A DNA stretch of 64,000 nt from Pseudanabaena sp. UWO311 (GCF_006937785.1 NZ_SJEE01000021.1:1-64000); one strand, 5' to 3'. Counted from the first letter of the stretch, positions 50,159 through 60,071 are shown. Translations and numbers: made by a program. The notes: a model not told the origin generated them from the sequence alone.

Positions 50159-51307
50159 TTAATGATTGCCAAGTAGCAAAGTTACAAAAGTTGTATTGTG
50201 GAAAAAAGATTGTCCATTTCCGCGCAATGGAGAAATTTCTCCATGGGTATAGAATCCACAACAAGTCAAAACTTGCTTGAGCGAACCTGCGATCGCCCGA
50301 TATTCTTCATTGGTTCTTGTACCCAAAATTTGTCTACGCCAAGCACAGGAGAAAAACAGCGCGGCTTCAGGTTCTTGCCCTGCATAATTAGCTTTTGCTT
50401 CAGCAAATGAGACCTGCGACGCAGCAATAACATCTTCAAGTGATGTATAGGTAATTTGGACGCTCGAGTTTTCTGGGATATTGTCTGACACTGTAATGCT
50501 GCCTGTTTGCAGATCGTAAGCAATGGCTCCCCGCAGAAAAAACGTTTCTTCATTGGGAGGAAATACTGCTAGAGGATAAACATTATCAGGTTTATCAATA
50601 TCAAGGTAATAGTGATAAAAATCTAAGGCAGGTTTGTGGTCAATTTCGTAAATGATATTTTTATCGACTTTAGTAACTAAGCTACGTTTGCCAATGGGTT
50701 GCCATCCACTAGCAGTTCCGTTAGAAAACAGAATATTTCCCGCAAATAGCAATGTCGCCACGGCATCGCTAAGCACTTCAGTTTTATAGAACTGGTAAGT
50801 ACGTTTATACCGCCATTGGTCGGCAGTGGCTCCACCAAAGATTGGCAAGTTGCCGAGGGCTAATTCTAAGCCTTGCAAAATAGAGACGATACTGGTGGTA
50901 AGACTCTCAGTCACAGCAATACAAAACTTGGCGGGTAGAGTAAGCTGCTGCTCAGCAGCCTCAACCGATTTGCGAGAGATTTCGATAGGATCTTCAGAAA
51001 CATTTCGCCCAATGGATGCTCGAATTTCGATCTCGTCCGAACAGAAGAGCATTAAGGTTATCGAGTCTTGCTGAAATTCCAAGACTGAGGACACTTCACC
51101 ATCAGTAGTACCGCCGATTAGTTCAATATTGGGAAATGTCTCGTTAATACGTTGCAGAATTAAGCTATGTTCAAAATCGATCGCAGCAAACAAAATACCC
51201 GCTTGAGGTATTTCCCCATCAAGAGATTGTTGGCATTGTTCTATGGTTTCGTTGATAGCTTCTAGACTATCAGGATCGTTACTATGACCTACAGCTACCT
51301 TGAACAT
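50159..51307 (-). CDS. FIST-domain sensory protein
   Basis: 382 residues. FIST_N (about 1-200): MFKVAVGHSNDPDSLEAINETIEQ, AGILFAAIDFEHSLILQRINETFPNIELIGGTTDGEVSSV, and GNLPIFGGATADQWRYKRTYQFY. FIST_C (about 225-370): DHKPALDFYHYYLD, YPLAVFPPNEETFFLRGAIAYDLQTGSITVSDNIPENSSVQITY, AALFFSCAWRRQILGTRTNEEYRAI, and CCGFYTHGEISPLRGNGQSFFHNTTFVTLLL. FIST domains are thought to bind small ligands such as amino acids. As first gene of the set it is the likely sensor for the kinase. Confidence 0.94.
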   Translation of the reverse strand: MFKVAVGHSNDPDSLEAINETIEQCQQSLDGEIPQAGILFAAIDFEHSLILQRINETFPNIELIGGTTDGEVSSVLEFQQDSITLMLFCSDEIEIRASIGRNVSEDPIEISRKSVEAAEQQLTLPAKFCIAVTESLTTSIVSILQGLELALGNLPIFGGATADQWRYKRTYQFYKTEVLSDAVATLLFAGNILFSNGTASGWQPIGKRSLVTKVDKNIIYEIDHKPALDFYHYYLDIDKPDNVYPLAVFPPNEETFFLRGAIAYDLQTGSITVSDNIPENSSVQITYTSLEDVIAASQVSFAEAKANYAGQEPEAALFFSCAWRRQILGTRTNEEYRAIAGSLKQVLTCCGFYTHGEISPLRGNGQSFFHNTTFVTLLLGNH

Positions 51308-51413
51308 ATTACTTACCTAAAATTTCTTGGTTCGGGTTTGATCGAAAATCACTGTAAACAGTGATCGCGATAATTGTGATGTCCACACTGACTATATTTT
51401 ATGCGATATCCAC

Positions 51414-51462
51414 CCCAAACAATCAAATGGTGTTGCTTCGCAACACCATTTGATTGTTTGGG
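51414..51462. repeat. 23-bp perfect palindrome, TTC loop, in a divergent gap
   Basis: CCCAAACAATCAAATGGTG... centred on GTTGC-TTC-GCAAC, between the starts of the FIST gene and the DUF255 gene, so at no gene end. The rest of 51308-51565 shows no gene. Confidence 0.85.
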
Positions 51463-51565
51463 CTTAGGGCTCTATTACGTTGTTTTGCTTGGCGATATTT
51501 GTGAAACAAAGAGTTAGACTGTTTACAATACCTTTACCCATTTTCGCAAAGTCAAATTTTGCCCT

Positions 51566-53614
51566 ATGCCCAATCGTCTCGCGCAATCGCAAAGTCTCTA
51601 TCTCCGTAAACACGCTGATAACCCGATTGATTGGTATCCTTGGGGCGATGAAGCCTTAGAAAAAGCGAGAACTGAAAACAAGCCAATCTTTTTGTCAATT
51701 GGTTACTCTAGCTGCCATTGGTGCACTGTGATGGAGCATGAGGCATTTTCGGACACAGTAATTGCGGACTATATGAACGATCGCTTTGTGGCGATTAAGG
51801 TCGATCGCGAGGAGCGCCCTGACCTCGATAGCATCTATCTACAAGCGGTGCAGATTATGGGTGAAAGTGGTGGCTGGCCTCTAAATTTGTTTCTAGCTCC
51901 CGATGATTTGGTTCCATTTTATGGTGGGACATACTTCCCGATTGAGCCACGCTATGGACGACCAGGGTTCTTGCGAGTACTGCAATCAATTCTAGAAATC
52001 TATCACGATCGCAATCAAGATATTCAAGATTATAAAGAGCAAATAGTTCGTAATCTGCACCAAGTTAATAAACACACGCCCGTACCAATCATTAACGATG
52101 AAGTATTGGCAAATGGAATTGCTAAATGTGCAGAAGTCGTCACTAATCGCGATTATGGAACTTGTTTTCCGATGATTCCCTATGCCAATTTTTTATTAAG
52201 AGCGAGTCGTTTTGAATCTTTAAAACCTGAATCGAGCGACAATATCCTCAAAGATAAAGCCCAACAGCGTGGTTTATCTTTAGCTCTTGGCGGTATATTT
52301 GACCATGTGGCGGGGGGATGGCATCGCTATACTGTCGATCATACTTGGACAGTACCCCACTTTGAGAAGATGCTCTATGACAACGGTTTGATCATGGAAT
52401 ATCTGACTAATCTCTGGATGTCGGGACTGAGAGAACCTGCGATCGCTCGTAGTTGTGAGCTAACTGCCATATGGCTCCAGCGCGAAATGCTTGCCGAAGA
52501 AGGATGCTTTTATGCTTCACAAGACGCAGATAGTGAAGGAAGAGAAGGAAAATTTTGGGTGTGGAGCTATTCGGAACTCAAAAAGAATTTTAGTGCGGCA
52601 GAACTTGACTTATTGGTTCAAGAATTTACGATTTCTGTGACTGGTAACTTTGAAGAAACCAATGTTTTGCAACGCAAAAAAAATGGTGAACTATCTCCAG
52701 AGGTTGAAACTTGTTTAACTAAACTATTTCGACTACGTTACGGGGAATATTCACGCCCAACTGATGCATTTCCTGTGGCTCGAAGCCAAGCGGATATTCG
52801 CGAAATTGATTGGGAAGGGCGCGTACCACCTGTGACAGACACCAAGGCAATCACAGCTTGGAATGCGCTGATGATTTCAGGCTTGGCAAATGCCTATCGT
52901 GCTTTTCAAAAGCCTATTTATAAACAACTCGCAGTCAATGCAGCTAAGTTCATTCTCGAAAATCAATGGATTGAAGGGCGTTTACAACGGATTAATTATG
53001 AAGGTCAAGCTGCCGTAGTAGCCCAATCAGAAGACTATGCTTTCTTGATTAAAGCGCTTCTCGATATGCATCAAGCTATTCCAGAAGAGGCACATTTTTA
53101 TTTGCAACAAGCGATCGCAATTCAAGCTGAATTCGATCGCGATTTCTGGGATGCTCTATCTGGTGGTTATTTCAACACTACTAGCGAATCCAGCCAGCAT
53201 TTGCTGTTACGAGAGCGCAACTATCAAGATAATGCTACGCCTTCACCCAATGGAATTGCGATCGCGAATCTTGTCCGCATTGCTAGCCTGACTGAAAAAT
53301 TGGAATATCTTGACCGTGCTGAGTTAGCTCTCAAACGCTTTGGTCATGTAATTACGAATAGCCCTGTGGCTTGCCCTAGTCTGTTAGCTGCCTTTGACTG
53401 GTTCCGCAATCACACCCTTGTCCGTACTATGCCTACGCAGTATGAATATCTGAATCGTCAATATCTGCCTGCGGTGATGTTACGCCTTGATAAACATTTA
53501 CCAAATCCTGATGCGATCGCGATCGTTTGTCAGGGTTTAGCTTGTTTGGAGCCTGCCATGAGCGTAGAAATATGCGATCGGCAGCTATTACGAAGTACAA
53601 CTAGGGTCAAATAA
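51566..53614 (+). CDS. thioredoxin-domain DUF255 protein (YyaL/SPATA20 type)
   Basis: 682 residues. N-terminal thioredoxin-like domain (1-160): [47 protein letters not shown] (the CHWC motif typical of this family), [38 protein letters not shown]. The remainder is an (alpha/alpha)6-type barrel with HYTVDHTW-like [21 protein letters not shown] and [21 protein letters not shown], resembling sugar epimerases. Substrate unknown across the family. The next gene starts 1 bp after its stop, indicating an operon. Confidence 0.93.
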   Translation: MPNRLAQSQSLYLRKHADNPIDWYPWGDEALEKARTENKPIFLSIGYSSCHWCTVMEHEAFSDTVIADYMNDRFVAIKVDREERPDLDSIYLQAVQIMGESGGWPLNLFLAPDDLVPFYGGTYFPIEPRYGRPGFLRVLQSILEIYHDRNQDIQDYKEQIVRNLHQVNKHTPVPIINDEVLANGIAKCAEVVTNRDYGTCFPMIPYANFLLRASRFESLKPESSDNILKDKAQQRGLSLALGGIFDHVAGGWHRYTVDHTWTVPHFEKMLYDNGLIMEYLTNLWMSGLREPAIARSCELTAIWLQREMLAEEGCFYASQDADSEGREGKFWVWSYSELKKNFSAAELDLLVQEFTISVTGNFEETNVLQRKKNGELSPEVETCLTKLFRLRYGEYSRPTDAFPVARSQADIREIDWEGRVPPVTDTKAITAWNALMISGLANAYRAFQKPIYKQLAVNAAKFILENQWIEGRLQRINYEGQAAVVAQSEDYAFLIKALLDMHQAIPEEAHFYLQQAIAIQAEFDRDFWDALSGGYFNTTSESSQHLLLRERNYQDNATPSPNGIAIANLVRIASLTEKLEYLDRAELALKRFGHVITNSPVACPSLLAAFDWFRNHTLVRTMPTQYEYLNRQYLPAVMLRLDKHLPNPDAIAIVCQGLACLEPAMSVEICDRQLLRSTTRVK

Positions 53615-53615
53615 A

Positions 53616-54014
53616 ATGACCAATAAATATTCGACTGACGAATTTAAAATAGATCAAATTGTTTGTATTGATTTCCCAAGAGATAGACGACGTGAGAAGT
53701 TGCACCTATTTGCAGAAGTGATCGACAACATCCCTATCTCATCACGATGTTGGGCTAGACCACTTGCGATCGCAAGATCTAATCCCGAAAGTTTTGAATT
53801 AGAATTTTTGCATGATCTACGAGATGCAGCTCAATTGATTTTACCAACACACCTTTTTCGCTATGCTTTAGATACAGAAGTCATCCCCCTTCTTTCCGAA
53901 TTATATAATCCAACACAGGAATTAAAACGATCAGAGAATGCTCAAAGCATATTGTATCAATTCATCTCCGATCTTTACCAATTACGAGAATTAGACCAAA
54001 GAAAAATAAATTGA
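53616..54014 (+). CDS. conserved-looking soluble protein of unknown function
   Basis: 132 residues, cytosolic. IDQIVCIDFPRDRRREKLHLFAEVID suggests a small beta-barrel, followed by SRCWARPLAIA and ELEFLHDLRDAAQLILPTHLFRYALDTEVIPLLSELY, then a helical tail. No recognised motif. Starts at 53616, one base after the DUF255 stop, so it is co-transcribed and may be functionally tied to it. The 198-bp region after it (54015-54212) shows no gene. Confidence 0.7.
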   Translation: MTNKYSTDEFKIDQIVCIDFPRDRRREKLHLFAEVIDNIPISSRCWARPLAIARSNPESFELEFLHDLRDAAQLILPTHLFRYALDTEVIPLLSELYNPTQELKRSENAQSILYQFISDLYQLRELDQRKIN

Positions 54015-54193
54015 GTATTAATTCAGGTTTTACTAAAGTATCGAGAATACCTAGTTGCGATCGCTTAATATTATTTTTATGGCGTAATCCCCCCACTGCA
54101 AGCATCGTCTACAACTTATCTGTAAGAATATTTCAATAGATTATCTCTCAAAAAATTTATTGCGAATCAATTTGATTTTTGTCCAAATCCTGA

Positions 54194-54210
54194 TTTCATC
54201 TTGGTTTCAT
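54194..54210 (+). promoter_or_regulatory. TTTCAT-N5-TTTCAT direct repeat (CopR-box-like operator)
   Basis: TTTCATCTTGGTTTCAT, exact direct repeats with an 11-bp period, 54 bp upstream of the RND start. The form matches the binding site described for the OmpR-type regulator CopR in Synechocystis at copper-efflux promoters. Here the neighbouring OmpR-type regulator RppA is the obvious candidate to bind it. Confidence 0.6.
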
Positions 54211-54263
54211 AGTTGTATGCGAGAGTGAGATGCTACAGCTACTTACACTCGATAATTGACTTC

Positions 54264-57200
54264 ATGCTCAGTGCCATCATTAAATGGGCGATCGCTCGTC
54301 GTTGGTTGGTTATTTTTGGGGCGATGATTCTTAGCATTTGGATATTTCGTACCATTGTCCAAATGCCCTTAGACGTATTTCCTCCCTTTGCACCACCACA
54401 AGTTGAGATTCAAACAGAAGCCGCAGGATTCGCCCCTGAAGAAGTAGAGTCACTGGTGACATTGCCGATTGAGAGCGCCATTAATGGCACTGCGGGAGTA
54501 ACTGCGGTGCGTTCTTCGAGTGCCGCTAGCATCTCCGTGGTGCGCGTGATTTTTAACTGGGGAACCGATATTTATCAAGCTCGGCAACTGGTAACAGAGC
54601 GATTACAGGCGGCTCGAAGTAAATTACCCGCATCCGTGGAAGCTCCCAAAATAGCTCCCATTAGTTCACCAATTGGGACAATTATTACCTATGCTTTTAC
54701 TTCTAAAAGTAATGACTTAATGGAAGTGCGGCGATTTGTCGATTGGCATGTTACTAATCGCTTGCTTGCTGTATCTGGGGTTGCCCAAGTGATTGTATTT
54801 GGCGGCGATGTACGGCAATATCAAGTTCTAGTTGCACCTGAAAAATTACAGGCTTTTAATGTATCGCTGCAAGAGGTATCAGATGCGGTGGCGGCGGCTA
54901 ATGTGAATGCTGCGGGTGGTTATTTGATTACGCCCGATCGCGAAAAATTGATTCGAGGTATTGGGCGGATTGAAGATATTGAAGCTCTCAAACAATCAGT
55001 GATTACGTCTCGTAATGGTGTACCTGTGAAGATTAGTGATGTCGCTGATGTAAAAATTGGTGCAGCAGTGAAGCGGGGTGATGCTAGTGTGAATACAGAA
55101 AAGGCGGTCGTGGCAATCATTAATAAACAGCCGCAAGCGGATACACTCTCCGTTACCCGTGCCGTAGAAGCCGCTATGAATGAGGTGAAGGCAGGCTTAC
55201 CTGAAGGTATTAAAATTAACACCACCTTCCGTCAAGAAGCTTATATCGATGCTTCAATTGAGAATGTGCAGGAAGCCTTAATCGAAGGCAGTATTATCGT
55301 TGCCCTAATTTTGATTCCCTTCTTGATGAATTGGCGGAACTTATTGGTATGTTTGGCGGCTTTGCCTTTGTCTTTATTGATCGGAGTATTGGCTCTCAAC
55401 TGGTTAGGGCAAGGCTTGAATACGATGACTCTAGGTGGTTTGGCGGTAGCGATCGGTTCGGCGGTGGATGACGCGATCGTTGATGCTGAAAATGTGTACC
55501 GATGTCTGAGGGAAAATAAACATTCTGATCATCCTAGACCAGTTTTAGAGGTGGTTTTTGATGGCTGTCAGGAAGTGCGCGATTCGGTATTTGGAGCCAC
55601 CGTGATTACAATTGTTGTCTTCTCTCCCATCTTTGCGCTCACTGGTGTGGAAGGAAGTATTTTTATTCCGATGGGATTGGGCTATTTAGCCGCAGTAATA
55701 GCCTCTAGCTTTGTGGCGCTTACAGTTACACCTGCCCTCTGCGCGATTTTGCTGCCTCATGGACATCTCCCTGAGCGAGAACCTTGGGTAGCGAGGTTCT
55801 TCAAAAAACTTTATCTGCCACTCATCAAATTTGCGATGCAGCGATCGCAGATCACTATTGGTATTGCAGCAACGAGTTTACTGGTCTCTGCGATCGTAGT
55901 TCCATCCTTCGGGCGCATCTTTCTCCCCGAATTTCAGGAGCAATCGCTAGTTAATACATTACTGCTCTATCCCGGCTCATCCCTAGAAGCAACCAACAGC
56001 GCCGCCTCGGTAATAGAGCATAAGCTGAAAGACAATCCTAGATTCCAAAACATTCAAGTGCGTTCTGGTCGGGCGGAAGGTGATGCTGATGCCGCTGGGG
56101 TAAACTTGGCGCATGTCGATGTGGAGTTGAGTGAGATGGGCATGAAGGATCGCAAAGCAAGCATTGATTTATTGCGCCAAGAGTTTGGGAAGGTGATCGG
56201 AGCGGCTCCAAATGTCGGCGGATTTATTTCGCACCGCATGGATGAAGTGTTGTCTGGGGTCAGAAGTGCGATCGCGGTCAAGATTTTTGGTGCGGAACTA
56301 GAACAACTTCGCACTTTAGGACAGCAAGTAAATGATGTCATGCGATCGGTTGAAGGCGTAGTCGATCTGCAACTAGAACCGCAGATTCCTGTAGAACAAA
56401 TTCAAATTAAATTTGATCGCATTGCAGCAGCAAGATATGGTTTGACCATTGGCAAACTTTCGGAAACAGTTGAAACAGCTTTAAACGGGAAAGTAGTTTC
56501 TCAAGTTTTAGAACAACAACAAACCTTTGATCTGGTGGTATGGCTGAAGCCTGAAGCGCGTCAAAATTTAGATCAGATCGGTAATCTGATGGTGGATACT
56601 CCCGCTGGGAATAAAATTCCATTGGCGCAAGTAGCTAAGGTAATCGATGGCAAGGGTGCAAATACAATTAACCGTGAAAATGTTTCGCGATTGATTGTCG
56701 TGGCGGCAAATGCACAGGGGCGAGATTTGCGATCGGTCGTGAGCGAAATTCAGGCAAAGGTTAAGCAACAGGTTCAGATTCCTGCGGGTTACTACATCCA
56801 ATATGCAGGACAATTTGAAGCCGAAGGAAGGGCTTCACAAAATATTGTGCTGTTCAGCGCGATCGCCTTCGTGGTGATTACAGTAATCATGTATCTCTCA
56901 GTCAAATCAGTTGCCTCCACTGTGATGATTATGATTAATCTGCCCCTAGCAATGGTGGGCGGTGTGATAGCGGTGGCGCTGATGGGTGGCGTTTTGTCGA
57001 TCGCCTCTTTGGTGGGTTTTGTGACTCTATTTGGGGTCGCAACTCGCAATGGTCTATTGCTAGTAGACAACTACAACACCAAGTTTGCGTCAGGAATGCC
57101 TTTAAGAGATCTATTGATCCAAGGATCAATGGAACGCCTCAATGCGATTCTGATGACTGCCTTCACATCTGCTCTAGGGTTAGCGCCCCTAGTTGTGGCA

Positions 57201-57356
57201 GGTGGTGCGGGTAAGGAATTACTGCAACCATTATCCATCGTGGTTTTGGGCGGTTTATTTACTTCCACCGCTCTTACTTTGCTCGTACTTCCAGCGATCT
57301 ACTCTCAGTTCTGGAAATACCTCGTACCCAAACCCAAATTATCTATCAACATATAA
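54264..57356 (+). CDS. heavy-metal RND efflux permease (CusA/CzcA family)
   Basis: 1030 aa from ATG 54264 (MLSAIIKWAIARRWLVIFGAM); the frame open from 54213 adds 17 residues unlike the family. Landmarks: MPLDVFPPFAPPQVEIQTEAAGFAPEEVESLVTLPIE (HME-RND signature), VSGVAQVIVFGG, LNTMTLGGLAVAIGSAVDDAIVDAENVYR (TM4 with the proton-relay Asp pair and Glu), SIASLVGFVTLFGVATRNGLLLVDNYN, and TALTLLVLPAIY at the end. Twelve membrane helices in two halves. Exports divalent or monovalent metals; which one cannot be told. No membrane-fusion (CzcB) or outer-membrane (CzcC) gene is adjacent. Confidence 0.93.
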   Translation: MLSAIIKWAIARRWLVIFGAMILSIWIFRTIVQMPLDVFPPFAPPQVEIQTEAAGFAPEEVESLVTLPIESAINGTAGVTAVRSSSAASISVVRVIFNWGTDIYQARQLVTERLQAARSKLPASVEAPKIAPISSPIGTIITYAFTSKSNDLMEVRRFVDWHVTNRLLAVSGVAQVIVFGGDVRQYQVLVAPEKLQAFNVSLQEVSDAVAAANVNAAGGYLITPDREKLIRGIGRIEDIEALKQSVITSRNGVPVKISDVADVKIGAAVKRGDASVNTEKAVVAIINKQPQADTLSVTRAVEAAMNEVKAGLPEGIKINTTFRQEAYIDASIENVQEALIEGSIIVALILIPFLMNWRNLLVCLAALPLSLLIGVLALNWLGQGLNTMTLGGLAVAIGSAVDDAIVDAENVYRCLRENKHSDHPRPVLEVVFDGCQEVRDSVFGATVITIVVFSPIFALTGVEGSIFIPMGLGYLAAVIASSFVALTVTPALCAILLPHGHLPEREPWVARFFKKLYLPLIKFAMQRSQITIGIAATSLLVSAIVVPSFGRIFLPEFQEQSLVNTLLLYPGSSLEATNSAASVIEHKLKDNPRFQNIQVRSGRAEGDADAAGVNLAHVDVELSEMGMKDRKASIDLLRQEFGKVIGAAPNVGGFISHRMDEVLSGVRSAIAVKIFGAELEQLRTLGQQVNDVMRSVEGVVDLQLEPQIPVEQIQIKFDRIAAARYGLTIGKLSETVETALNGKVVSQVLEQQQTFDLVVWLKPEARQNLDQIGNLMVDTPAGNKIPLAQVAKVIDGKGANTINRENVSRLIVVAANAQGRDLRSVVSEIQAKVKQQVQIPAGYYIQYAGQFEAEGRASQNIVLFSAIAFVVITVIMYLSVKSVASTVMIMINLPLAMVGGVIAVALMGGVLSIASLVGFVTLFGVATRNGLLLVDNYNTKFASGMPLRDLLIQGSMERLNAILMTAFTSALGLAPLVVAGGAGKELLQPLSIVVLGGLFTSTALTLLVLPAIYSQFWKYLVPKPKLSINI

Positions 57357-57411
57357 GAATTGCTGTGCGGCTTTGCCGCTCAACACTAAACAACTAAAGG
57401 AGCTTATTATT

Positions 57412-57963
57412 ATGCGATCGCTAAAATCCTTGAAATCTCTCACCATCGTATCAAGCTTAATTTGCCTCATCGCGATCGCTGCCTGTTCTAGTCCTACCCC
57501 AGAGACAAAACCAGCGCCGCCAAATCCTATCCAAACTTCCGCGAATCCTAGCGCATCAACTAAAGCCACTGCTCCAAAAAGTAGTGACAAAAATAGTGAC
57601 CAAGCCAGTGACAAGCCCAATGATAAAACCAGTGAGAATCATGGCAAAGCTAATCAAGGCGGACAAGTTGTTGAAGTTGGCGCATATCATTTAGAATTGG
57701 TCTCGATCAACGAAGATGGGGGTGTGCATATCGATCTATTTTTGCAAAATGGTAGTGACCATTCACCAATCCCTGATGCAAAAGTAAGCGCACAGGTACA
57801 ACTCCCCAATGGCACAAAAAAATCTCTGGATATGCCATATAAGGCGGATGGGAAACATTATGGAGCATTGTTGTCTGAGACAATTGCAGGGGAATACAAG
57901 GTCGTAATCCTCAGCGAAATTAAAGGTGAGAAGATCAATGGTAGATTTGCTTTTAAGCGATAA
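57412..57963 (+). CDS. lipoprotein accessory of the metal-efflux module
   Basis: 183 aa from ATG 57412, with AAAGGAG just upstream; a longer frame from 57193 overlaps the pump and is rejected. Lipobox IAIAAC (about 20-25) indicates lipidation. A Thr/Ser/Lys/Asp-rich linker follows (about 28-78), then a compact beta domain: GGQVVEVGAYHLELVSINEDGGVHIDLFLQ, IPDAKVSAQVQLPNGTKKSLDMPY, HYGALLSETIAGEYKVVI. The domain has the YtkA/FixH-like pattern found with CusB-type adaptors, here as a separate lipoprotein. A role in periplasmic metal handling is inferred from context. Confidence 0.75.
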   Translation: MRSLKSLKSLTIVSSLICLIAIAACSSPTPETKPAPPNPIQTSANPSASTKATAPKSSDKNSDQASDKPNDKTSENHGKANQGGQVVEVGAYHLELVSINEDGGVHIDLFLQNGSDHSPIPDAKVSAQVQLPNGTKKSLDMPYKADGKHYGALLSETIAGEYKVVILSEIKGEKINGRFAFKR

Positions 57964-57971
57964 TTTTTTTG

Positions 57972-58000
57972 TAATGTGCGGCGCAAAGCGCCGCACATTA
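57972..58000. terminator. palindrome, 13-bp stem, AAA loop
   Basis: TAATGTGCGGCGC-AAA-GCGCCGCACATTA follows the lipoprotein stop and a T-run, 21 bp before rppA. May attenuate between the efflux genes and the regulators. Confidence 0.7.
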
Positions 58001-58021
58001 TATGATTACTAGAAATAACCT

Positions 58022-58744
58022 ATGCGTATTCTGTTAGTAGAAGATGAACCTGACCTTGGCGCAGCGATCGCAAATCGTTTGCGCCAAGAAAAGTATGTTG
58101 TAGATTGGGCTAAGGATGGCGCTGAGGCTTGGAATTATCTGGAGAGCCAATGGACTCAATATACCGTTGGGATTTTTGATTGGATGTTGCCGAAATTGTC
58201 AGGATTGGAACTATGTAAGAAATTGCGATCGCAAAAAAGCACCTTGCCAATTTTAATGCTCACCGCCAAAGATAGCATCGAAGATCGAGTCACTGGGCTG
58301 GATGCAGGAGCCGATGACTATCTGGTGAAACCTTTTGGAATGGTTGAGTTGTTGGCACGATTGCGAGCATTACAAAGGCGATCGCCTCAATTGCAAGCGA
58401 TTCAATTAAAAGTAGGAAATCTCACCCTTGATTACAATACGGCAACGGTTTCTTCTAAAGATACTAATGGAATCACGCAAGTTCCCTTAACCGCTAAAGA
58501 GTTTCAGCTTTTAGAATACTTCATGCAGCGTCCCAATCAGATTATTTCTCGCGATCAAATTCTCTATCAACTATGGGAAATTCAATCAGAACCAGAAAGC
58601 AATGTGGTTGCCGCCCAAATGCGTTTACTGAGACGTAAACTAGCAGATAGTAATTGCCTCATCTCCATTGAAACCATCTATGGATTAGGGTATCGCCTGA
58701 ATCAGAAGCCTGAATTAATAAAGGAATTAGATGAACCAGAATAG
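58022..58744 (+). CDS. rppA: OmpR-family response regulator (RppA type)
   Basis: 240 residues. Receiver domain (1-120): MRILLVEDEPDLGAAIANRLRQ, phospho-Asp in GIFDWMLPKLSGLELC, LMLTAKDS and DDYLVKPFGMVELLARLRAL. A winged helix follows (about 140-230) with PLTAKEFQLLEYFMQRPNQIISRDQILYQLWE and NVVAAQMRLLRRKL. The F-D-W-M-L-P receiver and RPNQIISR match cyanobacterial RppA/NrsR, which controls nickel and redox responses in Synechocystis. Overlaps rppB by 14 bp, so the two are translationally coupled. Confidence 0.88.
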   Translation: MRILLVEDEPDLGAAIANRLRQEKYVVDWAKDGAEAWNYLESQWTQYTVGIFDWMLPKLSGLELCKKLRSQKSTLPILMLTAKDSIEDRVTGLDAGADDYLVKPFGMVELLARLRALQRRSPQLQAIQLKVGNLTLDYNTATVSSKDTNGITQVPLTAKEFQLLEYFMQRPNQIISRDQILYQLWEIQSEPESNVVAAQMRLLRRKLADSNCLISIETIYGLGYRLNQKPELIKELDEPE

Positions 58745-60065
58745 TCTATTTTTTCGCGCCCGTTGGCGACTTGCCCTCTGGTATTCAGGTGTGATGGGCA
58801 TCATCCTCTGCCTCGCGGGAGTAGGCGCTTATCACATGATGGTTCATGCTCATTGGCAAGGCTTACAAGACGAAATCGAAGCAGTGGCGGGAACTCTGCA
58901 CGATACGCTTGAGCCAATGTTGCACCAGCCTGATCAAATGAATCCATACGTTCAGAATGTACTTCCCAATCTCTGCATAATCACTGAACCATGTGCTAAT
59001 TCTCCACAAAATCAAAGCAAGCGACATATTCTCGGTGTCACCCAAACCAATGATTATTACATTCATTTTCGCGATCGCAGTTACCAGACCATCGCCACGG
59101 TCGGCAACTTGCCAGAATCAGAAGTAAATCGGGAAGCAGTTTGGCAAATACTCAGAGATCCGCAAGGCAGGAACTATTATCAATTTTCACTATTGCTCAA
59201 AAATTCCGCAGGATTACCTTGGGGCTATATGCAAATCGGGCGATCGATGGCAGATTATGATCGACATTTGAGCGAGTCAAGACTAGCTCTATTATTGGGG
59301 CTTCCCATTGGATTTGTGGCGATCGCGATCGCCAGTTGGTATTTAGCCAAAATCGCTATGCAACCCGTTTATACCTCTTATCAGCAGATCCAACAATTCA
59401 CTGCTGATGTCGCCCATGAGTTACGCACACCCCTCGCCGCCATCCAAGCTACGGTTGAATCATCCTTAGCGATGGATGTACTTCCAGAAACCGATTCTCG
59501 CAATGTCTTAAATGTGATTGAGCGCCAAAATAGTCGCCTGTCTCAACTAGTTGGGGATTTATTACTATTGTCCCGATTAGATATCGAGACTAATCCACCA
59601 AAGTTTTCACACTGTTGTCTGAACGATATTCTCTGCGATCTTGTCGAAGAATTAGCATCCCTAGCCTTAGCTTCGGATATTAGCCTAAATCTCGATCTCA
59701 AGACCGAAACACCTATATATATTATGGGCAATGAGTCCCAGCTATATCGGCTATTCTCTAATCTCATCGCCAACGCTATACAATATTCCAATCTAAATGG
59801 AACTGTTTCTATTTCCCTGACTCTCCAAGATCGCGATGCGATCGCCCAAATCCGCGATACAGGTATCGGCATCGCTGAGCAAGATTTGCCACATATTTTT
59901 GATCGCTTTTATCGAGTAAATAGCGATCGCTCACGGACTACAGGCGGTTCTGGGTTGGGACTGGCCATTGCCAAGGCGATCGCCAATAGGCATCGCGGGA
60001 ATATTCAGGTAACTAGCGAATTAGGAAAAGGCAGCAAATTTATAGTTTCTTTCAAGTCAGTTTAA
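58731..60065 (+). CDS. rppB: membrane sensor histidine kinase (RppB type)
   Basis: 444 residues. TM1 at about 12-35 (RLALWYSGVMGIILCLAGVGAYHMM), a periplasmic sensor region of about 150 residues with a Cys pair (LPNLCIITEPCANSP), TM2 at about 184-206, no clear HAMP. HisKA is FTADVAHELRTPLAAIQATVESSL; HATPase is FSNLIANAIQYSNLNGT, IRDTGIGIAEQDLPHIFDRFYRVNSDRSRTTGGSGLGLAIAKAI. The order pump-lipoprotein-regulator-kinase resembles the Synechocystis nrs nickel-efflux locus. The ligand (Ni, Co, Cu or redox) is not evident. Confidence 0.9.
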   Translation: MNQNSLFFRARWRLALWYSGVMGIILCLAGVGAYHMMVHAHWQGLQDEIEAVAGTLHDTLEPMLHQPDQMNPYVQNVLPNLCIITEPCANSPQNQSKRHILGVTQTNDYYIHFRDRSYQTIATVGNLPESEVNREAVWQILRDPQGRNYYQFSLLLKNSAGLPWGYMQIGRSMADYDRHLSESRLALLLGLPIGFVAIAIASWYLAKIAMQPVYTSYQQIQQFTADVAHELRTPLAAIQATVESSLAMDVLPETDSRNVLNVIERQNSRLSQLVGDLLLLSRLDIETNPPKFSHCCLNDILCDLVEELASLALASDISLNLDLKTETPIYIMGNESQLYRLFSNLIANAIQYSNLNGTVSISLTLQDRDAIAQIRDTGIGIAEQDLPHIFDRFYRVNSDRSRTTGGSGLGLAIAKAIANRHRGNIQVTSELGKGSKFIVSFKSV

Positions 60066-60071
60066 TATACA

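Noticed and set aside
57193-57411. N-terminal extension of the efflux lipoprotein
   Set aside because: It overlaps the pump gene in another frame. A lipoprotein signal peptide and a good ribosome-binding site support ATG 57412.
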